Source: Alteriqipengyuania bathyomarina_B
GTDB lineage: Bacteria > Pseudomonadota > Alphaproteobacteria > Sphingomonadales > Sphingomonadaceae
NCBI RefSeq assembly: GCF_038594605.1
Contig: NZ_JBCFZM010000003.1
Coordinates: 434,001 to 498,000, forward strand
Length of the DNA stretch: 64,000 nt
Reading direction: 5' to 3'
In this document: piece after piece, positions 1 to 7,102 of the stretch
Position numbering within the stretch: the first letter of the stretch is position 1
How the letters are laid out: each line of letters opens with the position of its first letter
Program-made: the position numbers and the translations under genes
The notes under the pieces: generated by a model
Databases searched by the model: none
What the model was told of the DNA's origin: nothing
The model's input: the letters and a program-made list of their open reading frames with translations, nothing else

Positions 1-119
1 GGATTCGACTGAGGCGGCAAGATTGCAAAACTGTGCCGCGCTGGCTTGCCTTTGCGCAAAACCCCCGCCCCCATTCCCGCTCCCCCCGCGTTGCCCCTCA
101 GCAGCACCCCGCTGCCGGA

Positions 120-419
120 GTGCTCCTAAATGACCAAGCCCACCCCCAGACCTGGCCCGAACTCGCGGTCGAAAGCTGGATGCTCGGTGCCGAGATGGGC
201 ATGGTCATCTGGCTGCGCTCGATCCGTATGATGTCCGGCGGGAAGCCGGCCGAGCGGGAGGCGGAGCGGATGGTGAGTGAGAAGCTCAGCGCCGCGATGA
301 CGCTGTGGCCCGCGCTGATGGCGGGCGGCTTCGACCAGTCCGCTGAGGAAACCACGGGCCGCGCGCTGGCGCATTACGGCAGGCCGGTGCGCGCCAACCG
401 CAGGCGTCTCTCGCGCTGA
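120..419 (+). CDS. Small conserved protein of unknown function, apparently frameshifted near its start
   Basis: The open frame encodes about 99 residues ending in a basic tail (VRANRRRLSR). It looks like a sphingomonad family of small phasin-like or helical proteins of unknown role, a family link made from memory of similar C-termini. The best start signal is not in this frame. ATG at 130 has a good ribosome site (GGAG at 117-120, spacing 9) and begins MTKPTP, but then runs out of frame. One extra C in the C5 run at 143-147 would fuse MTKPTP to QTWPELAVESW of the long frame. I therefore annotate the open frame from the in-frame GTG at 120 and suspect either a real frameshift or a homopolymer sequencing error. 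ATG at 180 is the fallback start. Confidence 0.55.
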   Translation: MLLNDQAHPQTWPELAVESWMLGAEMGMVIWLRSIRMMSGGKPAEREAERMVSEKLSAAMTLWPALMAGGFDQSAEETTGRALAHYGRPVRANRRRLSR

Positions 420-476
420 GCGAGTGCGTCCGGTCGCGCCCGGCCACGGCTGGCATATCGGGCACGCCTCGCCCAT

Positions 477-638
477 ATGCCGCCGATGGCCGATCTCTAT
501 CTCAAAAACCTCGAATCCGAACGCCGCAAGCTGTGGGCCGAATGCCGCCTGAAGGGGCTGGCGAGGGAGACGCCCCAGCGCCAGCGGATCGCGCAGATCG
601 ACGAGGCTATTGCCGCGCACAAGGCGAAGAAGGCTTAG
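477..638 (+). CDS. Small charged protein of unknown function
   Basis: This is a 53-residue ORF starting MPPMADLYLKNLESERRKL and ending AHKAKKA. A second ATG at 486 would give 50 residues and may be the true start. The composition is strongly helical and charged, with heptad-like Leu/Arg/Glu spacing and no membrane segment or signal peptide. It lies 57 bases after the preceding small gene on the same strand and could be cotranscribed with it. The family is not recognised, and the call rests on coding-like composition and a clean stop. Confidence 0.5.
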   Translation: MPPMADLYLKNLESERRKLWAECRLKGLARETPQRQRIAQIDEAIAAHKAKKA

Positions 639-776
639 GCGCGGCGCTTTCCTACTCGGCGCAGGTGGGCCCATAAGGCGCGGATGATCCGGCTGCGCCG
701 CACACCCGCTTGGCCGCTTGCAAACGCGGGATCGGGGTGGCGGAATTTTTGTCCCTATAACACTGTGTCAGGTGTG

Positions 777-1259
777 TCAGGCGCGCGAAAGCTTGACCAG
801 CACCCGGTCGAGCGATTGCAGGAAGTGCGACCGGTCCGCCTTGCTGAACGGGGCCGGGCCGCCTCCCACACCGTCCATCCCGGCGCGCAGGTCCGCCATG
901 ATCGCGCGCGTCGCCACCGCGCCGCCGATGCTCGCCGCGTCGAACTCGCGCCCGTCGTGCTTGAGGACGGTGGCGCCTGCCTTGATGCACCGCTCGGCCA
1001 GCAGGATGTCGGCGGTGATGACGATGGTGCGTGGGCCGGCGTGCTCCGCGATCCAGTCGTCGGCGGCGTCGAACCCGTCGCTTACCACGACGCGTTTCAC
1101 CCGCTCGCTCACCGGCACGCGGAAAGGGCTGTTGCTGACCACGCGGACATGCGCGCGGTGGCGCTGGGCGACGCGATACACCTCGTCCTTCACCGGGCAG
1201 GCATCGGCATCGACCAAGATAGTGACGGGGGCGGCGGTGGTTTCGGGCGCGGTGTCCAT
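777..1259 (-). CDS. YaiI/YqxD family protein (DUF188, PIN-like fold)
   Basis: The 160-residue protein carries the family signature ILVDADACPVKDE near residue 15, then VVSNS, DAADDWI and VITADILLAERC. These are typical of the UPF0178/DUF188 family. Members have a PIN-like nuclease fold with conserved Asp residues, but no firmly established reaction. The length matches the family (about 150 residues). There is no signal peptide, so it should be cytoplasmic. It reads opposite to the preceding small genes. The family call is secure; the biochemical role is unknown. Confidence 0.93.
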   Translation of the reverse strand: MDTAPETTAAPVTILVDADACPVKDEVYRVAQRHRAHVRVVSNSPFRVPVSERVKRVVVSDGFDAADDWIAEHAGPRTIVITADILLAERCIKAGATVLKHDGREFDAASIGGAVATRAIMADLRAGMDGVGGGPAPFSKADRSHFLQSLDRVLVKLSRA

Positions 1260-1293
1260 GGCGCCCGCCTTTAGCGAGCGCGCATGGCAGGCT

Positions 1294-1425
1294 CTACCCG
1301 TTCTTCATGTTCTCCAGCCCTTTGACGGCGCCCGGCTTGGTGCTGGGCTGCGAGGCGTTGGTTTTCAGCTTTCCCTTCTTGGGCTTGCGCGCTTCGTGGG
1401 TCTTCTTCTGCTGGCCTTTGGCCAT
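1294..1425 (-). CDS. Very small lysine-rich protein
   Basis: This 43-residue ORF starts MAKGQQKKTHEARKPKKGK and is dominated by Lys, Gln and Pro. Small basic peptides starting MAKGQQKK occur widely in sphingomonads and are probably nucleic-acid-associated or disordered, though no function is established. I chose the ATG at 1425 because the upstream extension reads as random sequence. It lies 34 bases downstream of yaiI's start, on the same strand and upstream of it, so the two may share a transcript. Confidence 0.6.
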   Translation of the reverse strand: MAKGQQKKTHEARKPKKGKLKTNASQPSTKPGAVKGLENMKNG

Positions 1426-1543
1426 AGTCGATGCAATCGGGGCGGCATGCCCCACGCGGGGATACGCCTGTTCGGGTCGAAGGCTTGCATCAAATCGTAC
1501 GAAGGGCGCATCCATGCCGCAGTGCCAACGCGCGCTATGCATC

Positions 1544-1580
1544 AAAAAACCCGCCCCAGCCTGCGAGCCGGAGCGGGTTT
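1544..1580 (-). terminator. Rho-independent terminator
   Basis: On the minus strand an 8-bp stem (AAACCCGC/GCGGGTTT) with a GC-rich inner part is followed by a run of six T. It lies 29 bases beyond the stop of the minus-strand PRC-barrel-like lipoprotein gene and most likely ends that transcript. Confidence 0.75.
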
Positions 1581-1608
1581 CGGGTTAGCAGCGCGTATGA
1601 AGCGCAGG

Positions 1609-2046
1609 TTACATCGCGTCGGCAGTTTCGGTCGCGCCCGGCATTTTCGCGTCGGGAAGAGCGGCGAGCTGCTTGGCGGTCCGCGTGGTGCGGACATCCT
1701 GATCGTCGCCGTCGCTATGGGCGACGAGGTTGCGCATCGGGACGACCACATAGCGATCGGTGCCTTCCAGCTCGACCACCAGCCCGTCGACAGTGCCCAT
1801 CGCATTGCGATTGACCTGCTCGATTTCGCCAAGCTCGTTGCCGTCCGCGTCGACCAACTCGGCATCGAGCAGTTGCGCTTCGGTCATGCCCAGCGCCGCT
1901 TCCTCGTTACCCGCTTCGGCGGCGCTTTGTTCGGCCTGTGCTTCCATCTGGTCCTCGGCCAAGTCGGCTTCCTGCTCGGCCTGCGATTCGCAGGCGGTCA
2001 GGGCCAGCGCGGCGAGCGGGATGGCGGCGAACTTCCAAAACTGCAT
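1609..2046 (-). CDS. Lipoprotein with PRC-barrel-like domain
   Basis: This 145-residue protein has an N-terminal lipoprotein signal (hydrophobic stretch then LTAC, lipidated Cys at about residue 19). A strongly acidic, Ala/Glu-rich linker follows at about residues 20-55. The C-terminal module at about residues 58-130 reads LLDAELVDADGNELGEIEQV then VVELEGTDRYVVVPMRNL, the pattern of PRC-barrel proteins (YlmC/PRC superfamily). It should sit in the envelope. Its partner is unknown. A terminator follows, and the promoter side faces the cold-shock gene in a shared 325-base region. Confidence 0.75.
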   Translation of the reverse strand: MQFWKFAAIPLAALALTACESQAEQEADLAEDQMEAQAEQSAAEAGNEEAALGMTEAQLLDAELVDADGNELGEIEQVNRNAMGTVDGLVVELEGTDRYVVVPMRNLVAHSDGDDQDVRTTRTAKQLAALPDAKMPGATETADAM

Positions 2047-2197
2047 TTGATTTCTTCTCCTTTAGAAAGCGACACAATGAATCGCAGGGCAGGTGGGTTC
2101 CAGACAGATTTCACGCTGCCCTGCAAGGCTTGGCGGTTCGCTATGTCCGATTGATTAGGTAATCCGGCAGCCCCGTGCTAGAGGACCCTCGCTGACG

Positions 2198-2226
2198 TCG
2201 AAATTTGCGACGGACTTCGAAATTTG
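2198..2226. promoter_or_regulatory. Paired direct repeat TCGAAATTTG in the divergent intergenic region
   Basis: Two identical 10-base copies start at 2198 and 2217, so they are 19 bases apart, close to two helical turns. They lie between the divergent lipoprotein gene and the cold-shock gene. Spacing on one face of the helix suggests a binding site for a dimer, but no known operator is recognised. It is an inference from the repeat alone. Confidence 0.35.
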
Positions 2227-2371
2227 ACTCGCCGCTTGCCATGAGAGCCACCAGCTTGAAACCGGCCCCGGCGTTAACCAGACGACGTTTTCCTTTCATC
2301 GGACGATTTGACGCACGACCCACGGGGCACTCTGCCGCGTGGACAACCGAACGTTCTCGAAAGGAACACTG

Positions 2372-2584
2372 ATGGCCAAGACTGGCACCGTAAAATTCTT
2401 CAACGCCGACAAGGGCTATGGCTTCATCCAGCCCGACGATGGTTCGAACGACAGCTTCGTTCACATTACCGCTGTTCAGGCTGCTGGCATGCAGAGCCTC
2501 GATAAGGATCAGCGGCTCAACTACGAAGTCGAGCAGGGCCGCAACGGCAAGGAAAGCGCGATCAACCTTTCCTCCGCCGACTAA
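2372..2584 (+). CDS. Cold-shock domain protein
   Basis: The 70-residue protein is a single cold-shock domain. It has the RNP1 motif KGYGFIQ at about residues 13-19 and an RNP2-like DSFVHITAV at about 27-35. Such proteins bind single-stranded RNA and DNA and melt mRNA structure in the cytoplasm. The ATG at 2372 is preceded by GAAAGGAAC, a usable ribosome site; the in-frame ATG 33 bases upstream is unlikely. More than 200 bases of upstream region are free of genes, in line with the long 5' leaders usual for csp genes. A strong terminator follows 11 bases after the stop, so it is monocistronic. Confidence 0.95.
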   Translation: MAKTGTVKFFNADKGYGFIQPDDGSNDSFVHITAVQAAGMQSLDKDQRLNYEVEQGRNGKESAINLSSAD

Positions 2585-2595
2585 GCGATTTTCGA

Positions 2596-2631
2596 GGGCG
2601 CCGCTTTCCACACGGAGGCGGCGCCCTTTTT
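2596..2631 (+). terminator. Rho-independent terminator of the cold-shock gene
   Basis: A perfect 9-bp stem (GGGCGCCGC at 2596-2604 with GCGGCGCCC at 2618-2626) is followed directly by five T. It starts 11 bases after the csp stop codon. Confidence 0.9.
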
Positions 2632-2669
2632 CATTCCCCACTCCCCCACCGCCAACCCGGAGCAGACCC

Positions 2670-2924
2670 ATGGCTCAGAGCTACGAATTCTACTGCGCAC
2701 GCGCGGACGAAGCTACCGCCGCCGCCGATGCCGCCACGCTGGACAGGGTGCGCGAGCGCGAATTGCGCGCGGCGAAGACCTGGCGCGGGCTGGCCGAGCA
2801 TGCGCGCGGTGTGGCCGAGGAACGCGCCAAGCTTGTGCGCGACAAGGCGAGCGAAGCCGATGCTGCGGCAAACGATACCGCAAACGATGGCGCTGTCATT
2901 GCTGCGGGTGCCGCAACCGCCTGA
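2670..2924 (+). CDS. Small helical protein of unknown function
   Basis: The 84-residue protein starts MAQSYEFYCARADEA and is rich in Ala, Arg and Glu. The patterning suggests one long amphipathic helix, and there is no signal or membrane segment. A CGGAG ribosome site sits 6-10 bases before the ATG. Similar small proteins beginning with YEFYxxRAxEA occur in Erythrobacteraceae; none has a known function. Having its own start 39 bases after the csp terminator suggests a separate transcript or read-through expression. Confidence 0.65.
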   Translation: MAQSYEFYCARADEATAAADAATLDRVRERELRAAKTWRGLAEHARGVAEERAKLVRDKASEADAAANDTANDGAVIAAGAATA

Positions 2925-3312
2925 GCGTTCTTAGCCAACCGAACAGGCTTTCTTACAACCGATAGACCATCACTTGCGGGGCGGAGCCAGGTGCGCTCCG
3001 CGACAAGCACTCGCGTACCCGCCGCGCCATCGACAGGCGCGGGAAGGGTCGAGAGCCTCTGCGCCCAAGAGCGTGGCCAAGGCGGTCCGCATCTGTTGGG
3101 AAGCGATCGCGGAACCCTCGCGCGGAGATGCTGGGTGCCACTTTTCGCGGCGCTTATCCCCGCGCGACTACCTGCTTTGGTCTGGGATCCGCCCTATTCC
3201 TGCCAAAATAGGAACATGGTTTCGCCCCAACCATTGAGTGGGTGAAGGGCACGGCGACGCCGGGCCCGGCTAAAAGCACTCCCCCAAAGCAAAACCCAAG
3301 GATTATAAATCC
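2925..3312. other. Intergenic stretch with no supported gene
   Basis: About 390 bases separate the small helical protein from the fasciclin gene. Short open frames exist on both strands, but none has a ribosome site or protein-like composition. The A-rich end at 3280-3312 is probably the leader of the fasciclin gene. No repeat or stable hairpin stands out. Confidence 0.5.
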
Positions 3313-3894
3313 ATGAAAAAGTTCAGCATCATGCTCACCTCGGCTGCCGCGCTTTCGCTGGCAGCGTGCGCCGAAGCCGATACGACCGACGATACTGCGA
3401 TGGCCGACGATATGGCCGCCGACCAGATGGCGGTTGATGATATGGCCACCGGCAACATTGTCGAAGTGGCGCAGGGCAACCCGGACTTCTCGACCCTCGT
3501 CGAAGCCGTGACCGCTGCCGACCTCGGCGAAACGCTCTCGAGCGGCGATTACACCGTGTTCGCGCCGACCAATGCCGCCTTCGAAAAGGTGCCCCAGGCG
3601 ACGCGCGACGAACTGATGAGCGAAGCCGGCAAGGAAGACCTCACCAACATCCTTACCTATCACGTGATCGAAGGCACCACCGATGCCGCCGCGCTGACCC
3701 AGGCGATCGCCGATGCGGGTGACGAAGGCTACACGCTGACGACCGTCAACGGCGCCGAACTGACCGCGATGATGGATGGCGATAACGTCGTCCTGCGCGA
3801 TGCGGCCGGCAACACCGCGACCGTGACCGACACCGACATTGCGGCGTCGAACGGTACGATCCACGTGATCGATACGGTGCTGATGCCCGAATAA
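3313..3894 (+). CDS. Fasciclin (FAS1) domain lipoprotein
   Basis: The 193-residue protein starts with a lipoprotein signal (MKKFSIMLTSAAALSLAAC, Cys at about 19). A short acidic Met/Asp-rich linker follows, then one FAS1 domain at about residues 48-192. Diagnostic blocks are FSTLVEAVTAADL, YTVFAPTNAAFEKVP, LTNILTYHVIEG and the final NGTIHVIDTVLMP. FAS1 domains mediate adhesion or interactions at the cell surface. In alphaproteobacteria such lipoproteins are common and mostly uncharacterised. A clear terminator follows, so it is a single-gene unit. Confidence 0.92.
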   Translation: MKKFSIMLTSAAALSLAACAEADTTDDTAMADDMAADQMAVDDMATGNIVEVAQGNPDFSTLVEAVTAADLGETLSSGDYTVFAPTNAAFEKVPQATRDELMSEAGKEDLTNILTYHVIEGTTDAAALTQAIADAGDEGYTLTTVNGAELTAMMDGDNVVLRDAAGNTATVTDTDIAASNGTIHVIDTVLMPE

Positions 3895-3919
3895 GGCACG
3901 CGCCCTAAGGACACGAAAA

Positions 3920-3946
3920 GGGCTCCCGTTCGGGAGCCCTTTTTTT
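3920..3946 (+). terminator. Rho-independent terminator of the fasciclin gene
   Basis: A 9-bp perfect stem (GGGCTCCCG/CGGGAGCCC) with a two-base apparent loop is followed by seven T. It lies 26 bases past the fasciclin stop. The preceding A-run gives it some bidirectional character toward the converging gene. Confidence 0.9.
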
Positions 3947-3996
3947 GTGCGGTTTTGGGGTTGTGCTGCGGGGATGCGGGGGCTGGTGGAACCCGC

Positions 3997-4497
3997 TCAG
4001 CGTTCCAGACTGGTCGTGTCCTGCACCACGGGGCGCGAGACATAGGCGATGTCGGCGTCGGCGACCTTTGCTGGTCGTTGCAGATCGAGCGACCGGGCCG
4101 CCGGGACGCGCCGCTCGCTGACAATGCGCTGGCGCTGGGTCGTCGCACGGCGCTGTTCGGCCTCCCACTGACGCTGCTCGTTCGCAGCGGAGGCGAAGTC
4201 GAAGGAGTCATTGCCGTCCTGCTCGCCATAGTAGCTGTGGTCGTAACGCTCTTGGCTGTAGAGCCCGCGTTCGCGCAGCTCGGCAACTTCGATGGTCCGG
4301 CCTTGGGTCTCGAGTGGATGGTGATTGGCGGTGATTGCGCGGGGCGCGCGCTCGTTGTTGAAGGCGACCGCGCCGCGTTCGGGGACGACGGGCGTCTGGT
4401 GTATCTCGCGCGGGGTGGTGTCGATCGCCCCGCCGGCGACGGCCCCTCCGATTGCGGCGATTGCTGCCGCCCCCACATAAAAAGGCAGTACGCGCAT
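3997..4497 (-). CDS. Exported or membrane-anchored protein of unknown function
   Basis: The 166-residue protein begins with a hydrophobic Ala/Gly-rich segment (residues 4-25), either an uncleaved anchor or a signal. The rest is hydrophilic and rich in Arg, Glu and Gln, including a QRQWEAEQRRATTQRQR stretch that is probably helical. No domain is recognised. The ATG at 4497 is preceded by an AGGAG-like site in the reverse sense (CAAGGAGTTCAGTGCC). An EcfG-like promoter candidate lies 37-62 bases upstream, so it may belong to the general stress response. Confidence 0.65.
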   Translation of the reverse strand: MRVLPFYVGAAAIAAIGGAVAGGAIDTTPREIHQTPVVPERGAVAFNNERAPRAITANHHPLETQGRTIEVAELRERGLYSQERYDHSYYGEQDGNDSFDFASAANEQRQWEAEQRRATTQRQRIVSERRVPAARSLDLQRPAKVADADIAYVSRPVVQDTTSLER

Positions 4498-4533
4498 GGC
4501 ACTGAACTCCTTGATCTATTCCGTTTTCCAATC

Positions 4534-4559
4534 AACACGGGGTGCACGCAGGAGGTTCC
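4534..4559 (-). promoter_or_regulatory. Possible EcfG-type promoter (near-consensus)
   Basis: Read on the minus strand this is GGAAC, 17 bases, then TGTT. The alphaproteobacterial general-stress consensus is GGAAC-N16/17-cGTT, so only the least conserved -10 base differs. It points at the gene starting at 4497, about 37 bases away. One mismatch makes chance occurrence plausible. Confidence 0.4.
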
Positions 4560-4655
4560 CCGCCTGCCAGTCGACCAGCCCGGCCTTTCCCGTCGGCGCG
4601 GGTCGCGATAGAGAGGTCTGGACCACAGAAATCCCAACCTGCCGGAGAAACGCGC

Positions 4656-5099
4656 ATGCGCCTGCCCCCGATCGCGCCCCCTCTGCTATTGGCCCCGCTG
4701 TTGTTGCTGGCAGGGTGCCAGACCGAGAATACTGCCGGAGCGCCGGGCACCTCGGCTGAAGGCTTCACCGAAATCGGCGAAGATGAAACCGTCCAGTTCA
4801 CGGGTACGGAGCCCTTCTGGGGAGGATCGGTCACCGGCTCGCAGCTGAGCTATTCCACCCCAGAGAACATCGATGGCCGCACCATCACGGTGAAGCGTTT
4901 CACCGGGCAGGGGGGGCTTGGCTATTCCGGCATGCTGGACGGCGCGCCCTTCGACCTGATGGTCACCGCTGGGGAATGCTCCGACGGGATGAGCGATCGC
5001 AGCTACCCCTTCACGGCCACGCTGCGGATCGGCGAGGCAACGCGGCGCGGCTGCGCGTGGACCGAGAGCAGTTCTTTCACGGGGCCCGTTGCGCCCTAG
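4656..5099 (+). CDS. COG3650-like lipoprotein
   Basis: The 147-residue protein starts with a Leu-rich lipoprotein signal and LAGC lipobox. The rest carries FTGTEPFWGGSV near residues 49-60, ITVKRFTG, and a late Cys pair (GECSDGMSDRSYPF and RRGCAW). The TEPFW and Cys/SDGMSDRxYP patterns are typical of the COG3650 family of predicted periplasmic membrane proteins, of unknown function. The ATG at 4656 has GGAGAAA upstream. Its stop overlaps the converging DUF962 gene by four bases. Confidence 0.75.
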   Translation: MRLPPIAPPLLLAPLLLLAGCQTENTAGAPGTSAEGFTEIGEDETVQFTGTEPFWGGSVTGSQLSYSTPENIDGRTITVKRFTGQGGLGYSGMLDGAPFDLMVTAGECSDGMSDRSYPFTATLRIGEATRRGCAWTESSSFTGPVAP

Positions 5100-5440
5100 C
5101 TGCGATCACTCTCGACCCCGGCGCGCTCGAGCTCGGGGCCGAGCCGTCCGGTGATCCACATGAAGAACATGCGAAAATCGGCGGCGAGGCTCCACAGCGG
5201 ATAGGTGAAGGTTGCGGGGCGATTGCGCTCCACCCGGAAGTGCGCGATCCAGGCGAAGAAATATCCTGCGAACGGCATCGCGATCAGCAGCCACCACGTG
5301 CCCGTCGCCAGCGCCCAGATGCCGCACGCGATGACCAGCGCGGTGCCCACGTAATGCAGGTTGCGCGTCGCCGGGCGGCTGTGCTCGCGCAGATAGAACG
5401 GCCAGAACTGCGCGAAGGTCGTGTAGGTACGCTGTGCCAT
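5096..5440 (-). CDS. Mpo1-like family membrane protein (DUF962)
   Basis: The 114-residue protein has two to three hydrophobic segments. Motifs are FWPFYLREHSRPATRNLHYVGT near the N-terminus, then AGYFFAWIAHFRVERNRPATFTYPLWSLAADFRMF. These match DUF962, whose yeast member Mpo1 is an Fe-dependent dioxygenase acting in alpha-oxidation of 2-hydroxy fatty acids. The His residues in REHSRP, NLHYVG and AHFRVE are the expected metal ligands. It should be an inner-membrane protein. Its ATG at 5440 faces the divergent LOV kinase across 139 bases. The family is confident; the substrate in this organism is inferred only. Confidence 0.85.
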   Translation of the reverse strand: MAQRTYTTFAQFWPFYLREHSRPATRNLHYVGTALVIACGIWALATGTWWLLIAMPFAGYFFAWIAHFRVERNRPATFTYPLWSLAADFRMFFMWITGRLGPELERAGVESDRS

Positions 5441-5517
5441 CGGGGCACGGTAACATTTTCCTGCCCGAACCAGAAAGCTGTCTCGCGAAAGAAATAACAA
5501 AAATGCCGGTTCGTGCC

Positions 5518-5542
5518 GGAACGGGCGGCGCTTAAGGTCGTT
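5518..5542 (+). promoter_or_regulatory. EcfG-type general stress promoter of the LOV kinase
   Basis: The sequence GGAAC (5518-5522), a 16-base spacer, then CGTT (5539-5542) is an exact match to the known alphaproteobacterial EcfG consensus GGAAC-N16/17-cGTT. It ends 37 bases before the kinase ATG at 5580, which leaves a leader of roughly 30 bases. Confidence 0.72.
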
Positions 5543-5579
5543 CATCGCCAAACCTTGGTTCCATTTCTCGATTGAATTT

Positions 5580-6656
5580 ATGGCCGATACATCGGACGGG
5601 CACAGTCAGGCTTCCTTGAACGATCCACGGGCACGCCCGCGGTACGACATGAAGGACGTCGAGCAGGAGGATCGCTTCTCCGATACCTCGGGCGTGCTGT
5701 TCGAGCAGGCCATGGCTCAGACCCGTATGGCTGTGTGCCTGAGCGATCCGAACCAGCCAGACCAGCCGATCGTCTTCGCCAACCGCGCGTTTCGCCGATT
5801 GACGGGATACGAGGAGGAAGAAATCCTCGGCCGCAATTGCCGATTTCTGCAAGGGCCCAAAACCGACCGCAAATCGGTTGCAAAGGTGCGCGAAGCGATC
5901 GAGAGCGAAGATGTCGTGGTGGTCGAACTGCTCAATTACCGCAAGGACGGCACGCCGTTCTGGAACGCGCTGCACCTTGGCCCGATCTACGATTCCAACG
6001 GCAAGCTGCTTTATTTCTTCGGCAGCCAGTGGGATGTGTCCGATGTCCGCGCGGCGCGCGCGGAAGAGCGGCACGCACGCGAGATGGCGCGCGAATTATC
6101 CCACCGGATGAAGAACATGTTCTCGGTCATCTCGGGGATCGTGAACGTCATGGGCCGGGTGCGCGGTGTCGAAACCGAGGCGTCGGAGATCAACAGCCGC
6201 ATCCATGCTCTGGGCCGCGCCTACGAGACGACGCTGGACGAAGCATCGACCGGCGTGATCGATCTGGGCCCTGCGGTGAGGGCGATCCTCGAACCCTATA
6301 CGGTCGACGAGAAACTCAAGTTTCTGGGCAATGGAGCACAAGTGCCGTTTTCGGCCATGTCGCTCATTGGGCTTGTGCTTCACGAACTGGCGGCCAATGC
6401 CACCCGCTTCGGCGCATGGTCCGAAGGGGCCGACGGGCAGGTGAGCCTCGATTGGCAAAGGCGGGATGGCGCGGTGGTGCTGACCTGGATCGAAACCGGC
6501 GGGCCGCGCGTCGATGGTCCGCCTGAGCAGAAGGGCACGGGCAGTACGATCATGGACCGAATGGTCGCCGCAGCGCGTGGGACGATCGAGAGGAACTGGA
6601 AGCCGGAAGGGCTGCATGCAGTCCTGACCGTGCCGGTCGAGGGGGATCGAGCATGA
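5580..6656 (+). CDS. LOV-domain blue-light sensor histidine kinase (HisKA_2/HWE type)
   Basis: The 358-residue protein has no membrane segment. A LOV/PAS domain occupies about residues 42-155 and carries GRNCRFLQGP; Cys87 is the residue that forms the flavin adduct in this family. RKDGTPFWN and YFFGSQWDVSD follow, as in true LOV domains. The dimerisation/phosphoacceptor segment ARELSHRMKNMFSVI has His175 as the likely phosphorylated residue. The ATPase part shows HELAANATRFGAWS and a GTGSTIMD block, as in HisKA_2/HWE kinases. This layout matches the soluble LOV kinases of Erythrobacter litoralis. An EcfG-type promoter precedes it and a receiver gene overlaps its end, which points to light input into stress signalling. 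Confidence 0.95.
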   Translation: MADTSDGHSQASLNDPRARPRYDMKDVEQEDRFSDTSGVLFEQAMAQTRMAVCLSDPNQPDQPIVFANRAFRRLTGYEEEEILGRNCRFLQGPKTDRKSVAKVREAIESEDVVVVELLNYRKDGTPFWNALHLGPIYDSNGKLLYFFGSQWDVSDVRAARAEERHAREMARELSHRMKNMFSVISGIVNVMGRVRGVETEASEINSRIHALGRAYETTLDEASTGVIDLGPAVRAILEPYTVDEKLKFLGNGAQVPFSAMSLIGLVLHELAANATRFGAWSEGADGQVSLDWQRRDGAVVLTWIETGGPRVDGPPEQKGTGSTIMDRMVAAARGTIERNWKPEGLHAVLTVPVEGDRA

Positions 6657-7024
6657 GGGAAGGCTGCCGCATTCTGTTGCTGGACGATGAGCCCCTGATC
6701 CTGATGGATCTGGAATTCGCAGCGGAAGATCAGGAGTGTAACCCGCTCACCGCGACCAATGTGCGCGAAGCAATGGCCCATATCGAAGCTCACGAAGGCG
6801 TGACCTGCGCGGTGCTCGACGTGACCTTGCGCGATGGCGAGACCTGCCTGCCGGTCGCCCGCGAGCTGGAGCGGCGCGCCATCCCCTACCTGCTGCATTC
6901 GGGCGATCTCAACCGCCAGGAAGGCACGCTCGCGGAACTGAACGCGCAGCTGATCGCGAAGCCTGCGTGCTCGCGGCGCGTGGTCGAGACCGCGCTGGCG
7001 CTGTCCTCCACGCCTGCCGGGTAG
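6653..7024 (+). CDS. Single-domain response regulator paired with the LOV kinase
   Basis: The 123-residue protein is a receiver domain with no output domain. It has the acidic pair Asp11/Asp12 (LLLDDEP), predicted phosphoacceptor Asp56 (AVLDVTL), Ser83 (LLHSGD) and Lys103 (IAKPA). Its ATG overlaps the kinase stop (ATGA), so the two are translationally coupled and should be cognate. Stand-alone receivers beside HWE kinases often act as phosphate sinks or relays, as described for LovR in Caulobacter. That role is inferred here. Confidence 0.9.
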   Translation: MREGCRILLLDDEPLILMDLEFAAEDQECNPLTATNVREAMAHIEAHEGVTCAVLDVTLRDGETCLPVARELERRAIPYLLHSGDLNRQEGTLAELNAQLIAKPACSRRVVETALALSSTPAG

Positions 7025-7102
7025 CATTAGGCAGACCGACGAGAAAGCGGCGTCGGGATACTTTGCCGCGCGCGGCGCCGGGTGGGCGGTTCTCCCGGCT
7101 TT

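Noticed and set aside
641..776. C-terminus-like minus-strand reading (APYGPTCAE)
   Set aside because: No start codon or site was found for it, and it runs into unrelated sequence.
718..2154. 478-codon plus-strand frame across the YaiI, small lysine-rich and lipoprotein genes
   Set aside because: It overlaps three well-supported minus-strand genes and has shadow composition.
2974..3245. Overlapping short frames before the fasciclin gene
   Set aside because: No ribosome site, Arg/Pro-rich random-like composition, and two conflicting frames.
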